Positions 22,819-36,480 of a stretch of DNA of 64,000 nucleotides are shown here, piece by piece; position 1 is the stretch's first letter, and each line of letters starts with the position of its first letter. Made by a program: the position numbers and the translations under genes. The notes under the pieces were generated by a model, which was given only the letters and a program-made list of their open reading frames with translations, searched no databases and had not been told where the DNA came from. Source of the DNA: Cycas panzhihuaensis (lineage: Eukaryota > Cycadophyta); NCBI GenBank assembly GCA_023213395.1, contig CM041465.1, positions 218,247,741 to 218,311,740 of the forward strand, written 5' to 3'.

Positions 22819-23420
22819 ATTGTTCTATTCATTTTAGGTTCTATTCCTTCTACTTTAAATGATAGATCCTTCTATTTGGTTAAGGAATTTAAAATTATTG
22901 CTACAAGTATTTTAGTGATGGATTTGTTAAGAAATTATCCCAAGTAATATTAGCTATTGCTTGATGCCTTAGGGGCTCTTACTCTTAGCCATTCATTAAA
23001 CCTTACTCTCTCATTTAATTTATTGAACTTGCCTAGTCAATATAATTATTCCCATAATGATATTCCTCATTTCTATATTAAAATATGCAAAGATGACATT
23101 AATATACGATGTGTTATTATTGATGAGGGTTCATCAATCAATGTAATTCCTCTTTACCTTGTTAAAAACTTAGAGAATTCTGCTTTTGAACCATGTAAAT
23201 GGATATATCAGGGCTATGATAAAAATAAAAAAACTTCTCTAGGTTAGGTTACTCTTCATTTTACTTTAGAAGTGAAGACAATCATGGTTGACCTTACTAT
23301 TATAGATTTGGATCTTGAGTATAATATTCTTTTGGGTAGACCATGGATCACCTAAATGTCTATTGTTTACTCTTCTTTCTTTGGTGAAATCTAGTTCATC
23401 CATGAAAGAGAGTTAAAGAC
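22819..23420 (+). pseudogene. Element C: gag end and aspartic protease
   Basis: The plus strand resumes gypsy coding with SIPSTLNDRSFYLVKEF. The protease follows: VIIDEGSSINVIPL has the active-site aspartate in DEGSS (23122-23136), where the family usually has D-[TNG]-G-S-S. The flap-side motif EYNILLGRPW lies near 23319-23348. The protease matures the gag-pol polyprotein. Stops occur near 22946 and 23245 (ORF ends) and after GRPWIT. Related gypsy proteases of plants share the DxGSSINILP pattern, so the call is secure. Confidence 0.85.
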
Positions 23421-24309
23421 TATAAAATAAAGACCAAGGCCTATTGAAAAATCAGTCCCATTAGTGGAAACTATTATAGAAACTAGAGAGTCCTTAAATT
23501 CTTTTATATGCATCTTCTAATCTCAAGGACTAGGATAGTGTTTCACCATTAATACTTCTTCTTTTCATGAATATGAAATTAAGGGAGTAAATATTATTGA
23601 AAAAATATTTTCTAAAAAAAGCTTTTCACCTCCCTATACTAATGTTAAGATTTTTTAATCCACTTTGGAACCCTTCCCAATTCCTTCTCTTATGAAGGAA
23701 ATGATAAATGATGATAGTCAAAGCTTTGATGAGCTACCACCATCTTAAGAAATTATTTCTTTCACTTTACCTATTGATAAATAAGTTCTAATACATGCCT
23801 TATGTTTGCATCTTATTTAAAATAAATCTAATAACCTTCCATATATTACTAATTCATACAGGAGAGTGCACTTATCCTATGACTCTATGGAATCATCTAG
23901 TAAGGTTTCCTATCATCAATCTCCTTTAATTATTGCTTGTATCAATTGTCATAAGAAGAAACTTTTACTACATAGGCATCTTGATGTTTTACCTCATGAA
24001 GGTGAAATATCTTTTCCATCCAAATTAAGTCTAACACAACTTGAGGACACTTAGGAAGTTAATATGATTTCCACCATTTCTCTTTCTTCTTGAGAGTCCT
24101 TCCAACATACTCTATCATCTATTATTTGTACATCTTCTCCTATAAGCTCTTTTTCCATTAATAAATCTAGTGTACATCTAGTCTTTAATTCATATTAGGA
24201 ATTCTTATGTCAAGCTACTCCATTTTTACAAGTACCTTTAATAATAGATGTTATCCTAAGTCAAGACCAACATTCTCCTAGAATATTCCTCTTGCAATTT
24301 ATCTCATTA
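23421..24309 (+). pseudogene. Element C: spacer between protease and reverse transcriptase
   Basis: Gypsy coding sequence with many stops and no catalytic motif. Open pieces include 23866-24054 (62 aa), with a YHQSPLIIACINCHKKKLLL-like stretch. It is probably a decayed linker of pol. Confidence 0.5.
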
Positions 24310-25250
24310 TCCTCAACCTAAAACTAAGAATTCTACTTGAAAGATCTTTATCAATTAGACCATTTTAAAAGCAATGAAGTGATTTTAGAACACCTGGCTA
24401 GGACTTCACCTAAATTTCTTCTCAATTATCACAAGGTTGTGTTTGCTAAATAATTACATCCTAATTTACCTTTAGTTGAACCTCATTAGGCTTCAAATAA
24501 TGCAACATCCTTTATAGAAATTTCCCCTTCTCATTTTAAGATAGGAAATGTTATGCTTATGGGTGACACTACTGATATTAGCTTAGAACTAGGTAGAACT
24601 TTAAAGATAATTAAAGTTTGGGTAGATTGTTTCCTTGAAAAAGTATTATAACTTAAAGACCTCTTTCATAAATTTAGCTTAATATTTCCTAGGAGTTAAA
24701 CCTAAAAGACAAATACATAAACCCATATATCCCCACTTATTGACTACTATTAAGCAAGAAGATGAGAAACTCCTAAAAGATGGATTTATAAAAAGCATTA
24801 ATTATTCATAATGGGTATTTAATATAGTTCCCATGGAAAAATATAATGGTTATATTTATATATATATATATATTGATTTTTGAGACATTAATGATGCTTG
24901 TCCTAAAGACAACTTTCCTCTACCATTTTTGGATTAGATTTGGGATTAAACTACTAGTTTTGAGGTTATGTCTCTTATGGATAGTTTCTCAGGTTATAAT
25001 TAGATTCTTATGTCCCTTGAGGATTGACATAAGATTTCTTTCATTACACCATGGGGAACTTTTGCATATAAGGTTATTTCCTTTGGCCTTAAAAATGTTG
25101 GAGCTATATACTAATGGTCCATGGTCTTTATTTTATTAGATTATATTTTAATTATAATGGTGGTTTATTTAGATGACATGCTTATCTTGTCATGTTGTTG
25201 ATGATACAATATTAAATATCTACATGTTATCTTTAAAAGATGTTAGAAAT
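24310..25250 (+). pseudogene. Element C: reverse transcriptase
   Basis: Gypsy reverse transcriptase, copying element RNA into DNA. The plus strand shows DINDACPKDNFPLPF near 24883-24930, SFEVMSLMDSFSGYN near 24955-25000, ITPWGTFAYKVI near 25044-25080, FGLKNVGA and the catalytic YLDDM at 25166-25180. Stops fall at conserved Gln or Arg positions: TAG after PFLD (24935-24937), TAG in GYNQI (25001-25003) and TGA in EDRHK (25025-25027), all C to T changes. The first domain motif upstream (PKF...NYHKVVFAK) starts near 24400. Confidence 0.92.
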
Positions 25251-26110
25251 TCCACCTTTTTCTTAATCTAAACAAGTGTGTATTTTCTATGATATTAGGG
25301 AAAAAGCTATGTAATATACTCTTTCAAGATGGCGTTAGGATAGACCCTGATAAGGTAAAAGCCATTATTAAAATGGTGCCTCCTCATACATAGAAATAAG
25401 TTAAATCATTTCTTGGGAATTAGTCTTTCTATAATATTTTATAGCCAACTTTATATTAGATGCTAAACCTCTCATGACTATTTTAAAGAAAGAGGCTTCT
25501 CGTACTTGGACTCCTCTTACTCAAGAGTCCTTTAATAAATTAAAATAAACATTGGTCTTTACACCTATTCTTGCCTCTCCCATGTTTGATAAACCATTAA
25601 TCTTATATACATCTTCCATGAAAAGGTCCTTGGTAGGTATATTAGTTTAAGAAGTTAAATTTAGGAGAGAACAAACTATTTATTTTATAAGTAGGACACT
25701 AGTTATAATTTAGCTTCATTATCCCCCTATTAAGAAAGAGTATCTTTTCTTAATCTTTGACACTAAGAAATTACACCATTATCTCCTTGGAAACATCATA
25801 TTTCTCATTGTCTAATAAAATCTTATTTTATATTTGCTTACTAAAGAAAATCTTACTAGATAATTAGGTAAATAAGATCTACATTTATAGGAGTTTGATT
25901 TCTAGATTATTAATAAAAAATACAAGAAAGGCATGGTAGTTAATAAGATGATGGCTAAGGCCCCATTACCTAATCTCTCAAATGAATATATGGATGATAA
26001 ACTTCCTAATGAACATATCCTTTAGGTAGAAATTATCCATTTAGAAGACATATAGTACAAAGAAATAAAATCCTACCTTTCAAACCTTCCCTTCCCTTCC
26101 TCTTCTTCCT
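25251..26110 (+). pseudogene. Element C: RNase H region
   Basis: After reverse transcriptase the plus strand gives FNKLK...LVFTPILASPMFDKPLILYT (about 25530-25610) and a TIYFISRTL stretch near 25680. Next are HYPPIKKEYLFLIF and HHYLLGN near 25730-25790, the standard gypsy RNase H order. It removes the RNA strand during replication. Many stops; clearly non-functional. Confidence 0.85.
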
Positions 26111-26219
26111 CAAAGAAGAGAAGGAGAATTTGAGCTACTATTCACTAGTATCTTTTATTAGATAATGTTCTATATAAGTGCTTATTCAATGAGATTCTAT
26201 GATAATACTTCTCTCTTAT

Positions 26220-27310
26220 TGAAGCTCAAATTTTCTTAACTAAATATCATGATGGTATTTGTGGAGGCCCTTTTGGGGGTCAATCCATTACCCAATGTAT
26301 CTTATGTATGGGATATTATTGGCCTTCACTATTTAAGGATGCACATATATATTTTTATTAATGTGACAAGTGTCAATTTTATGCCACTCTCATCCATCAA
26401 CCAGCTCAAGGCCTTAAGTCTATCATATCTCCTTAGCCATTTGCTCAATAGGGGTTAGACCTTATTAGATAGATTTTCCTCCCATCTTCAAATGGATATA
26501 AATTTATTATAACAGCTACTAAATATTTTATGAAATAGAGTAAAGCTATTCCTTTAATCTTGGCTACTGGGAAAGTCATTACTACATTTATCTTTCAATA
26601 TATTATCTATAGATTTAGAGTTCTATACATCATTATTACTAATAATGGAACCTTATTTTGCAATCCTTATGTGAAAGAGTTATTTAAAAATTTCCATATC
26701 ACTTACTGACTCTCAACTCCATACCATCCCTAAGCTAATAGACAAGTAGAAGCTTTTAGTAAAACATTAGCTAAGATTTTGGATAAAACCATTACTACTT
26801 TCCATCATCATTGGCATGTATGATTATTTCCTACATTATGGGCCTATCGCACTTCAATTAGAAATGCTATTTAGATGATGGCATTTTCTTTAGTATATGG
26901 ATCTAAGGATATCTTGAATTTATAGGTCAAAATACCATCCTTACATATCTCCTTAAAAGAATTTACTAATGAAGAATTTCAAAGAGAAGCTCATTTTTTA
27001 GAATCAGAAAAAAAAGATGAAACACACTTAACTACCCTCCAAAATAACTTGTCTTCAAAAGCTAGATCCTAAGTAGCTTATGATAGATAACTAAGGCCAC
27101 ATAAGTTTAATATTGGTGATAAAGCCCTTTATCTTGAGTATCTATATGATAGATAGTAAAAATTCACACCCGATTGGGTAAGATCATATCTAGTTGTTAA
27201 AGATTTAGAGAATGGTGCCTATCGTATCTCAAATCAATTAATTTATAATTTTTGAAAAAATTCTATGCTTGACACTTAGAATATATTCTATGTAATGAGG
27301 GTAAACTATG
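26220..27310 (+). pseudogene. Element C: integrase
   Basis: Gypsy integrase. The zinc-binding H2C2 part (KYHDGICGGPFGG then GYYWPSLFKDAH and CDKCQ) lies near 26236-26385. The core contains a GLDLI stretch with its acidic site partly lost, GYKFIITATKYF near 26490, TNNGTLFCNPY near 26640 and TPYHP near 26717-26730. A TAA at 26731-26733 falls where relatives have Gln, before ANRQVEA. The C-terminal part shows LWAYRTSIRNA near 26836-26868 and RPHKFNIGDKALYL near 27095. No chromodomain seen. Confidence 0.92.
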
Positions 27311-28496
27311 GCTCCAAATTCTTTATCATTTGATGAGCTAAAACTAGGGATGATCCTCTTTACCTTTTCATCATAACTTTCATTTACATGAAATTACAAC
27401 TTGTCTCTTTATCTACTTCTATTTTTAGAGTGAGTTTGAAGCTTATTATATATGAATCATTCTTAATGATCATGTAAGACTATTACCTATTTATTAGTTA
27501 TAAGAATTGGTTATTAAGCATACACCTTTACCTTAGTTACTTTGATTAGAGGACTCATAATCTTCTCTTATAAGTTCCAAACTTAGGAGAGAAGTTAGGC
27601 CCCTAGCTCTATTAATCTAGATCACAGTCAAATATAAAGCTTAAGTGGTCAACTTCAATTGATGCATGAGATACTTTGCTCACTTTAGATTCTTATTTAT
27701 TAATATCAAGACTTATTTTGCTTATATACATTTACATACACTTATTTGACTTTGTGTTTGATATGATCCTTGGTATTCTCTTACTATATTCCTAATGTTA
27801 TTGCTCATTCTACTAACTTCCCCTTATACTTAGAGACATAGTAATTTAGAGATCCTTTCTTTTCCCATGGTTTAATATTTAAGGGATTTGGTTGATAGCC
27901 CTTAATATCCTAGTTTTATTAAAAAGGATCATCCTTATTGTACTATGAGAAGGTGTTTTATGATTAGGTGAGTCATCTGTCATTTATAGTTGTGTTTTCT
28001 CTTTCATATTATCTTGATGAAAATCATGTGATGGTTGTAGCCAAGGTGATGAACGAGTATCTTCCAAAAAGTGGGTTCAGTGATGTTTGGTTCACCATGA
28101 CCCTTGTTTGAACCATTGTATAGAATGATATGGTCATTAGTGTTTATTAAAAATAAAGAAAAAAAATAAGTTAGAAAAAAAGAGAAAGAAGTAAAAAATT
28201 AAAAAGTAAGTAAGTAAGTAAAGTTGTTTATTTTTTATTTGTACCCTCTTGTTATTCAGAGCAAGTTGCATGATGGCTTTATCTCCACCTATATCTATTA
28301 TAGGTTGTGTTCATTTAGGTCTATCGTTTAAGACCTTTAAATCTAGTTGCTTAGGCTCATTGTGGCCTTAATTATGATTGAAACCTTTTTGACACCATAT
28401 AATCTTTATTTTTATGTTTAATGTGATGCTCTTATGATGATTAAGCCTAATAATGATCTTATCTCCCTCATGTATAGTCAAAGCTAACTCCCTCTT
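27311..28496 (+). other. Element C: 3' untranslated region
   Basis: Non-coding. It contains a polypurine block at about 28146-28230 with a GTAA microsatellite. The part 28060-28400 matches, on the opposite strand, 36060-36480 in element E, including CATTGTATAGAATGATA and ACCTTTAAATCTAGTTG. C and E are therefore related families. Confidence 0.6.
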
Positions 28497-30869
28497 TATA
28501 ATAACTTTGATGTGTACATTTGAATGCTTGTTTGTTATTATGTGGAATCAATGATTAGTTTTTTATTCATCACTTTATGGTTGATTATGATTGCATTTAT
28601 ATCTGATCTTTTATAATGTTACTTTAGACTATGACATGGTGATTGAATGATTAGTTATATATGATGATGATTATTCACTTGTTCATGACTAATAATATGG
28701 AGCATGTCTTATTTTCTACCCAATTTTTTAACCACCTTATTTAAATACTCTATGTCATTCTACTTTATATTTGACATTGCTTCAACTTACCTTTGTTGAT
28801 CTTTTTACATGTTTAGCCACATTTTAACCTCTAAGTTACACTGATTTTGGCTTTATCAATTAATGTTTAAACTCAATAATCCTTAGTAGACTGACTGTTC
28901 TAAGAAAAAAATGATTTGTTTTGAGTTTTGAGTCATTTTCCCCTTGATTGTATTTTTTATTATGTTAAAAAGGTGACATTCTTAATAAAATATAACTAGT
29001 TATGTTTTATTAAGAAGATCATATTTTTTGTTCTTAATAAAATATGAACACTACATTTTATTAATGAAATTATATTTTTGACTATGCTATTCATAATTTT
29101 TTTCAACAAAAATATGGATTCCATATTTTTCTCAGCCCACATTTCCCAAATCTATGAGAACTCATTACCTTATTTCCTCTAGTTGCCTCTAGACCTTATC
29201 CATGCAAAATCTTATGAGAAATCACTTAGATCATGGCCAAAAGTCTTGGCATGATTTTTTATTAGAATGGATTCCTTAATTTGAGAGAAGGGGTAGGGGA
29301 GGGGGTACCCATTGTCATCCATCAATAGCATCTAGTAGCAATAGACTAGCCTATAAAGAGTTCCTTTTGACTGAGTTTTGAGAGTTTCTCTAGTATGTTC
29401 TTTTCAAGTGGTTTTCTTGTTTTCAAGATTGCCAAGTTTTCTGTGAGATTTCACTTGTCTTTCCTATGTTGTTGAGATTTGATTGGGGACCCATCCCTAT
29501 GAGACTTTATTAGTCCTACTATGAGGGATAATGGGCTATATTTACCTTATCTCTTACTTAGTTCTCAAGTCTACTTGCTAATTTATCCATTGAAATCAAT
29601 CTTACATAGCTTCTACTAATTTAGTTTATGTTATTCTCCTTCTCTACGGATACTTTCATCATCATTTCTATCATTCCCATGACTATAAGGACTTGATGGT
29701 AAAGATTGGGCAAAAATATGGCACCATTCTATGGTAACTATTACTAGATTTAATCACCATCAAGGTAATATTGTTTAGTTTTGTCACTAGTTGGGTTTTT
29801 AAAAAATAGGAAAAAAAAAAAAAAGTTCTCTTGTTCTTCTTTCTTTAACTTTTACATTATCTAAAATTGAATGATTTGATGATAAATTTTACTTGCTAGA
29901 AGTGCTCTAGTCCTCTCATGTAAGTTATTTTAACTCTCTAATTCTCTCTCTCTCTTTTATTTTTCAATAAGTTTGGCCTTTCAAAGGGTTGATACATTGA
30001 TTCCCAAACTCTTGAGAGGAGGAAGAATTAAAATTTTGAGAAATTCCTTAGGTAAACTAGTTATTTTCTTACATGAAAAGGCTATTTTCATATTATATGC
30101 TAGTTGAACATAATATCAAGTAGCTTATAAGCTTGCATGTGAAGTATATTATATTTTTATCTATTGTTGTAATACTTTTGCTTTGTGTCTTTTATCATTG
30201 ATCTCTATTTTGGTGCAAGGAGGGATTTCAAGAGAGAAGAGTTATTTCATCACCAAAACTATCATCAGATACACATCTCTTTTTTTAGTCTCAAAATCCA
30301 TTAAAAGGTATAGTAAGAAAAAGGAACTAAAGTGAATCATCTCTTGTCCTTTATTTGTTTGCTTTGATTACTTTTTCTTGTTTTATTTACATACATAAGA
30401 AAAGAAAAACCATTTTCTGAAGTTGGGTTTAGTGGGTCCTAGGTTTGAACTTATAATTTCATGATTACCTGCTCCTTTAAGCTTTGTCTTCTTTTGAGTA
30501 CACTTAACTAGTGAAAAAGGAAAATAAAAGAGTAAGTAGTAGGATAGCTATAAATACAACTTAGATACTTAGATCTCTCTTTCCTCTTGTATTCTTGATT
30601 ATTTTTGCTTGCATGCATGTTGAATGATGGTTTTATATAAATGAAAAACGCACTTTAATTATTGCACATAGGTTTATTTTGATGTTAGTCTTAGATCTAT
30701 TTGAGTTTCTTTATGCATGAAAATGTTTTCATCTTGTAGTTACACAATTTTCTTAGTCTAGATCACATTCATGAGTGGGCAAGGACTCCTTCTCAGGAGT
30801 TAGTCTAAAAGTCTTGCTCTTTAGACTAGTCATTGTAGTCACCCTATTATGATTAGCCTGAACCTAACA
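28497..30869 (+). repeat. Element C: 3' LTR
   Basis: Repeat of 12299-14669. It has a CT tract near 29944-29958 and ends near GAACCTAACA at 30869. Confidence 0.85.
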
Positions 30870-33800
30870 AACTAGGTTGGTTCTAGAAGTAAAATACAAA
30901 GTCATCCACTATTAAAATTAGATTTAGATTGGGCTTGTATATGAGTTTAAAACTTTATTTTTCATAAATTCCAACACTCATCATCAGACTAACTCTTCAT
31001 TTAATATAGAGAGTACCATAGTCTAGTATAACCTTTAGGTGGAGGTATGTATTTTTTAACAAGTATAATGATTCTTTACGATTCCTCTTTTTGTGTGTTG
31101 TTTTTAGTACAGGAAAATCTAATTTATATTCTAGGCTATAAAGGATTAAAACAACTAGATCCAATAATTTATCTTATATGATTGGTTTAAGGTCCTTGAG
31201 AGGCATGGGCTTATCTTATTTATAACTAGAAGGCTTTGGAAGGGGCTTAGATGGTTGAAAAAGAAATTCAATTATGGGGGTTGTGAATGTGGAACTAAAT
31301 TAACCAAATAAAGCAACTTGAGATTGGGTTTGAGTAATTTAAAAGGTAGGTACTCCTATGAGATTAGCACACAAATATGCTTGAAAGGTAGATACTCCTA
31401 TGGGGCTTACTACCCCTATGGGATTTTGTGAGAAACTATTTTATGATAAGAGAGCTAAAGAAGAAGGTCCTGATATAAGGTCTTACTTAAGAAGCTAGAT
31501 TATTAAGTGATAACAATAATAGTTGAAGAAGTGCCTTAATGTTAACTTGAAGGTTATAATACCCTAAAGTTAAAGATTAAGGATTTGTTCCTTGATTTAA
31601 CATAGTAGTAAGATCACTAAGCATAGACTAGTGGGATGGTGAAGTGGTTCATATAAATTGACTTAAGAGCTAGTGAAGGAGGTCCAAGTTAGAGAAGGGA
31701 GTTCAACAACTCCCTCTCAGGACACTTATGCACCCCATGGATGTAGATGTAGGGATATAAGATAAAGTAAAAGATAAAAAACATTGTGAAATAAAGTAAA
31801 AAATGGATATAAAAGATAAGGATAATGTAACTGAAAACTAGATAGCTAAGCTACTAATTAGAGTAAAAGGTAAGCAAATAATCAAGTGCAAGTAATGAAA
31901 TAAAATCAAAGCAAAAGACCTTAATTATGCAAGTCCCTTTGGAAGGAGAAAATACCACCTTATAAAAATCCCAAGGATTAGGATAGTCATTGAAGCATAA
32001 ATGACCCAAAAGCTAATGAGATCCTATAAACTAAACTTAGGATTTAATCCCTCTAAAGATATTAACCTATAACTAACTTAATATATTAAATGAACACAAA
32101 TGTTAACTTGATTTAGAAGGAGAGAATTAGTGAGAAGAAAGAAAGAAGGGAGTTAGACAATAGTTTAAGGACCCACTTATAGATAAGATAATGGGGAATC
32201 TTTCACTTAGTAACATCCTACTCATGAGTGTGGGAAGTTTAGGGATGCCTACATCTAATTTGAATCAATCTAAAATCCTTAGAGGTGAATAAAATATAAA
32301 ACATTACCCTTAATAATACTAAATGATATTCACTTGACTCTCTTAGCAAAAAATAGTCAAGATAGTCACCCACCACTAGATCAATTAGAGTATGATAAGA
32401 CTCTTAAATCTTTCTAACTTAATTTTATTAATGATGATACCTAGTGAAATAGGATAGCCCCTCCTCTAGATGGGTGAAACCCTAATGATAAAAGAGATAA
32501 AAGGTTGAAAGAAAATGTTACACACAAGTATTATGCTATTTTACTTTGTGTATACAAAAAAAAAAAAAAAAAAAAACTAACTAAATATAAAACCTATAAC
32601 TCATGGATTTGGGGATTCACAATAATTTACTAAATCCTTATTCTAACATAGATTTGCTAAGTAGTCATGACCTTTAGTTAGTTAGTACATTAATCACCTT
32701 TCTTAAATATCATGCATGTTTTTAAACTAGTAAGCAAAAGAGAAGGAAGAATAAGTAGATGAGAGCATATATGCACAAGCTAGCCTTAATGTTTCTTTTT
32801 TATTTATAGAAAGGAAAATGAAGGGAAAAGAAAGGAATAATTGTGATTTTAATTTTAAAATGAAATACAATAATAAATTGAGTTCTTTTCATTTCTTTTT
32901 TTATGGGATTTTATACAAGAAATAATGTAAAAATAAGGGATAGTAGAACCTTTTATCATGCTTCTAAGCCTTATTTATACTTGCCTTTTCTTACCCTAGT
33001 TTACTTCCACATGGGATAAAATAATCACTAAGGAAACCCATTAGACATTAGTAAAGTTTAAATAAAATTTGGTAGTATCTTAGCTTTTCATATTTAGTTA
33101 TATCATAAAAAGTTTCTAAACTAGATCAAATACTTTAAGAAAGATGATTTAGAAAGAAAATAAAGGTTTGAATTAGAATATCAATATATGGGGTGAAATT
33201 GACAATACTTCCCCTACCCTATAGGTAGTTTTGACTTATGGGAACATGGTTCAACCTCCAAGTTACTTTTCCTTCTACCTCCTATAACTAAAATTCCTTT
33301 TAGAGTAGTTGTGAATCTACAAAAATTAGTTAGAAATAAAAAACAACATGATATTCGCTCGAAACTTGCAAATAAACTATGAAACTAAAACTTGAAATCA
33401 TTCCATATTATTCTTAGTATCCAAAGGGCCATATATGTGGTTAATGAACATAACAAATGATCCAATAACAACTAAAAGTTTCTCCCACACCATGAAAATA
33501 ACCTTTAGGCCACAAAATTAGTGGTTAGAAAGCTAAAACAACTAGAAAACTAAATAAATACATATATAATAAGAAAATAAAGTATAAAATGGTAGATAGG
33601 GAGTTTAGAGTCAAAACCAATGGTCAAAATCATGTGTTTGATGTGGACATAACCATAAAGTTACCTTGATCACATGCTAATGGATCAAAGCTTTAGGGTT
33701 TCGGCTCTGAATAACTTAAATAACACATTAATCCTCTCCAAGATAACTCTCTAATAAGTAACTCTAAGTTCAGAAAGTAAGATCATAAATGAGGTAAAAT

Positions 33801-34179
33801 TTTGATAATATTTCACTATAAAAATTATCCTCCTCTCCCAATGGAATGAAGCAGCTATTTGTAGAAGGCTACAAATTGGTTTAGGGTCATGGGTTTAATG
33901 AAAACCATGGGTGAAGCCTATGGTTTTTGGCCATGTGTTTATTGAAAGGAATCAAAATGTTTGTTGGGGAGAATAATGGGCTTATTCATTTCCTTTAAAC
34001 TAGGTGCTGAAATTACATGATTTTTGGCCAAAGGAGGAAGAGAGGTTAAGCATTAATTATTTTTGCTATCTGTGAAGTCTATCCTTAAAAAACATCCAAA
34101 AAATCATCTAGAAAGACATTAAATAAGTGATTAACTAGTGTTATAATTTTCTAATACGGTCAGGCTTTCCCTATCTTAA

Positions 34180-34345
34180 ATTTTAGAATGGGATACCTAG
34201 CACCATTATAATATGTATAATGGAATGAAACATCTAATTTAAAAAAATATAAAGCCCTATAATGAAATTACAATAGTGTAAGATACCTTGTTACAAGTTT
34301 CATGATAGGGCAACACATCCTATTTTAAAATTTGTAATGGGATTG
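34180..34345. repeat. Imperfect palindromic repeats, TCCTATTnnAAAnTTGTAATGGGA type
   Basis: Several head-to-head copies of short AATGGGAT / ATCCTATT words around AT-rich centres. The same type occurs at 37760-38045. Confidence 0.6.
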
Positions 34346-34879
34346 GGGTTGACAATAGGGCCAAAAAAGGTTGGGAAAAGATTAATATTAAGAATTTATA
34401 CATAGGTAAAACAAATGAATATTGATAAAAAAAAGGTATAAAAGGATGTCAAAGGTATCCAAGGTGTAACAAAGATCCATTTCTCATTGAATAGGGCTAG
34501 ATGTATGATTTTCATTATACCACTAGTAGATATTAATTGTCATTAGCCAAGTACTCATACATCCATCACTAAATAATAATCAAACATTAGCATACATGGA
34601 TATTAAATTATAAATCTAATTGAAATATAAATGAGAAATGTATACTTATCTTACTTATGTTGTGATGGATGCTAGAATCTTGGTTTTAAGAAACATTTTC
34701 CCCCTTAACAATAAAACCTCTTTAAACTTGGGATACAAGATGGTTAATGTTGTCAATACTACTCAATAAGTCTTGTGTATGTGAAGAAATATATCTGGGA
34801 TGGGCATGTAATGGAGAAATAACTTAGAAGCCATATCTTTATGTAAAACTAAATGATAGATATTGTAATAGTTTAATGT

Positions 34880-35420
34880 CCTTAATAAAAATTTAGAGAA
34901 TGTCTTCCTTAGTTTAACCTCATCAAAAAGAACATTAGAGGTTTAGTCACTATAGTGTATCATTATTAGTAAAAGATTATAGAATATCACCCTTAGTTTA
35001 ACTTCATTGATAAGAATATAAGAGAATGTTTCCTTTAGTTTAACCTTATTAATAAGAATATTAAAGGGTTAACTACCATAGTTTATCCTAATTAGAAATA
35101 ATTTTTTAGAGGTAAAAGGCACCATGATATTGCTTCTTTAGTATTTGGCTTTAGAGGTATGGTAGTTTAGGCTTATTCTGAAGCACTATTATATGAAAGT
35201 GGGATTAGATTAGGAGCTTGATACTTAAAATAAACTTATAAATCTAGATAAATTATTAATAGTAGGTGGTCACCATGGTTTACCCTTATTAGAAACTTAA
35301 TTTTAGAGGATTAGTAGTTTAGGGTCATTCTAGAATATCAATAGTTTAATCTCATTTTGGAGCAGTGGTAATTTAAACTCATTTTAGAGCATTAGTAGTT
35401 CAAACTTATTCCAAAGCAAA
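34880..35420. repeat. Two irregular tandem repeats
   Basis: From 34880 to 35100 a unit around AGAGAATGTCTTCCTTAGTTTAACC recurs about three times at 65-75 bases. From about 35160 to 35420 a unit of about 30-35 bases with AGTAGTTTAAACTCATTTTAG-like content recurs at least five times. Confidence 0.65.
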
Positions 35421-35990
35421 ATAAAGATTATCTTAGAAGCCTAATCTAGGTAATGGGCTTAAATGCTATAAGAAATGGAATAATCTTGCCATAAGTGGTA
35501 CTCAAAGATACCTATGACCAATTGTTTGACTTCATTATTTTATTCTTAAGGGATGTGTCAAATTGAGATAGATAAAAATTAGGTTAATAAAAACTTAACC
35601 ACATTTTTAAGGGTAGGTAATTTAAGGCAATGAACTTAGTAGATCTCTACAAGCTAGTAGACAATTAACTATGAGTCAAAAAATAGCAAAATAGGGTCTA
35701 AGTAAATACATAGCGCATTAGTTAGGGCTTTTATAATTGTAGTGTATTTAATTATGTTATTGTTCACTATTGGAATACACATTATAATAATTATTAAGAT
35801 ATGTCCTCTTTAGTCATAAATGATCTACATACCAATAAAGGGTCTAGAGCTTCTATGATTTTTCCCATCAATGTAGATGATAATTCCATAGGGATGTAAT
35901 GGTCACTCAGAGATAGTATAATGAATAAAGGGAATTGCATGAGAATCAAACAATATGAATGTATATCATGAATATAGACTTAACTTTAAC

Positions 35991-36480
35991 TACTAATTTG
36001 TTTAGGAATTAGGGTCTATGGATGGGTTGTGTCACTTAATTACACTTTTTAAAATTAGCTATTTTGAGCTCCAAATGTCAAACAAGTTTTAATCTTAGTT
36101 GAGACTAATAAACCCAAATAACTAGATTTGAAGGTCCTAAATTACACACACAACCATACTTGAATTTTTTGCAACAAGTGTAGACTAAGTCATCACATGA
36201 CTTATACTAGATTCTTAGAAGGTTTAATGAGTCTACGTATAAATATATAGTTGTTCTTCTATTTTCTTATTTTTTTATCTCTTTCTCTTTTTTAAAATAA
36301 TTTTCTTTTGCTTTTTCTCTTTATGTTCTTTCTCTCTTTTCTTTTTATTATTTATTTTTTAAGGGAAGTATCACTCTATACAATGTTTTAGATGAGGATC
36401 ATAGTAAACCAATTATTGTTAAACCTATTTTCTAGGTGATATATTTTATCTAGTTCCACACTTGTCTTTAGTGACTAGTT
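35991..36480 (-). other. Element E: 3' region matching element C
   Basis: Reverse complement of this part aligns with 28060-28400 of C, including the long polypyrimidine block on plus (36240-36360), the counterpart of C's polypurine block. Non-coding. Confidence 0.65.

Larger units (their letters stand above)
12299..30869 (+). mobile_element. Element C: Ty3/gypsy retrotransposon (split by D)
   Basis: A plus-strand gypsy element of about 18.6 kb in the window, or 13.0 kb once the nested D (17227-22813) is removed. LTR-like repeats of about 2.4 kb lie at 12299-14669 and 28497-30869. Between them are gag, protease, reverse transcriptase, RNase H and integrase, in gypsy order. All coding parts are riddled with stops, mostly at former Gln, Arg or Trp codons. 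Exact LTR edges and target duplication are not resolved, and I found no clear primer site after the left LTR. No chromodomain was recognised. Confidence 0.9.
30870..35990. other. Decayed sequence, possibly including the 3' LTR of E
   Basis: No coding domain recognised on either strand; purine-rich AT sequence. An A21 run is at 32556-32576. Because the 3' region of E ends near 36.0 kb on the minus strand, its LTR should begin here, but the partner LTR is not in the window, so limits cannot be set. Confidence 0.35.
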
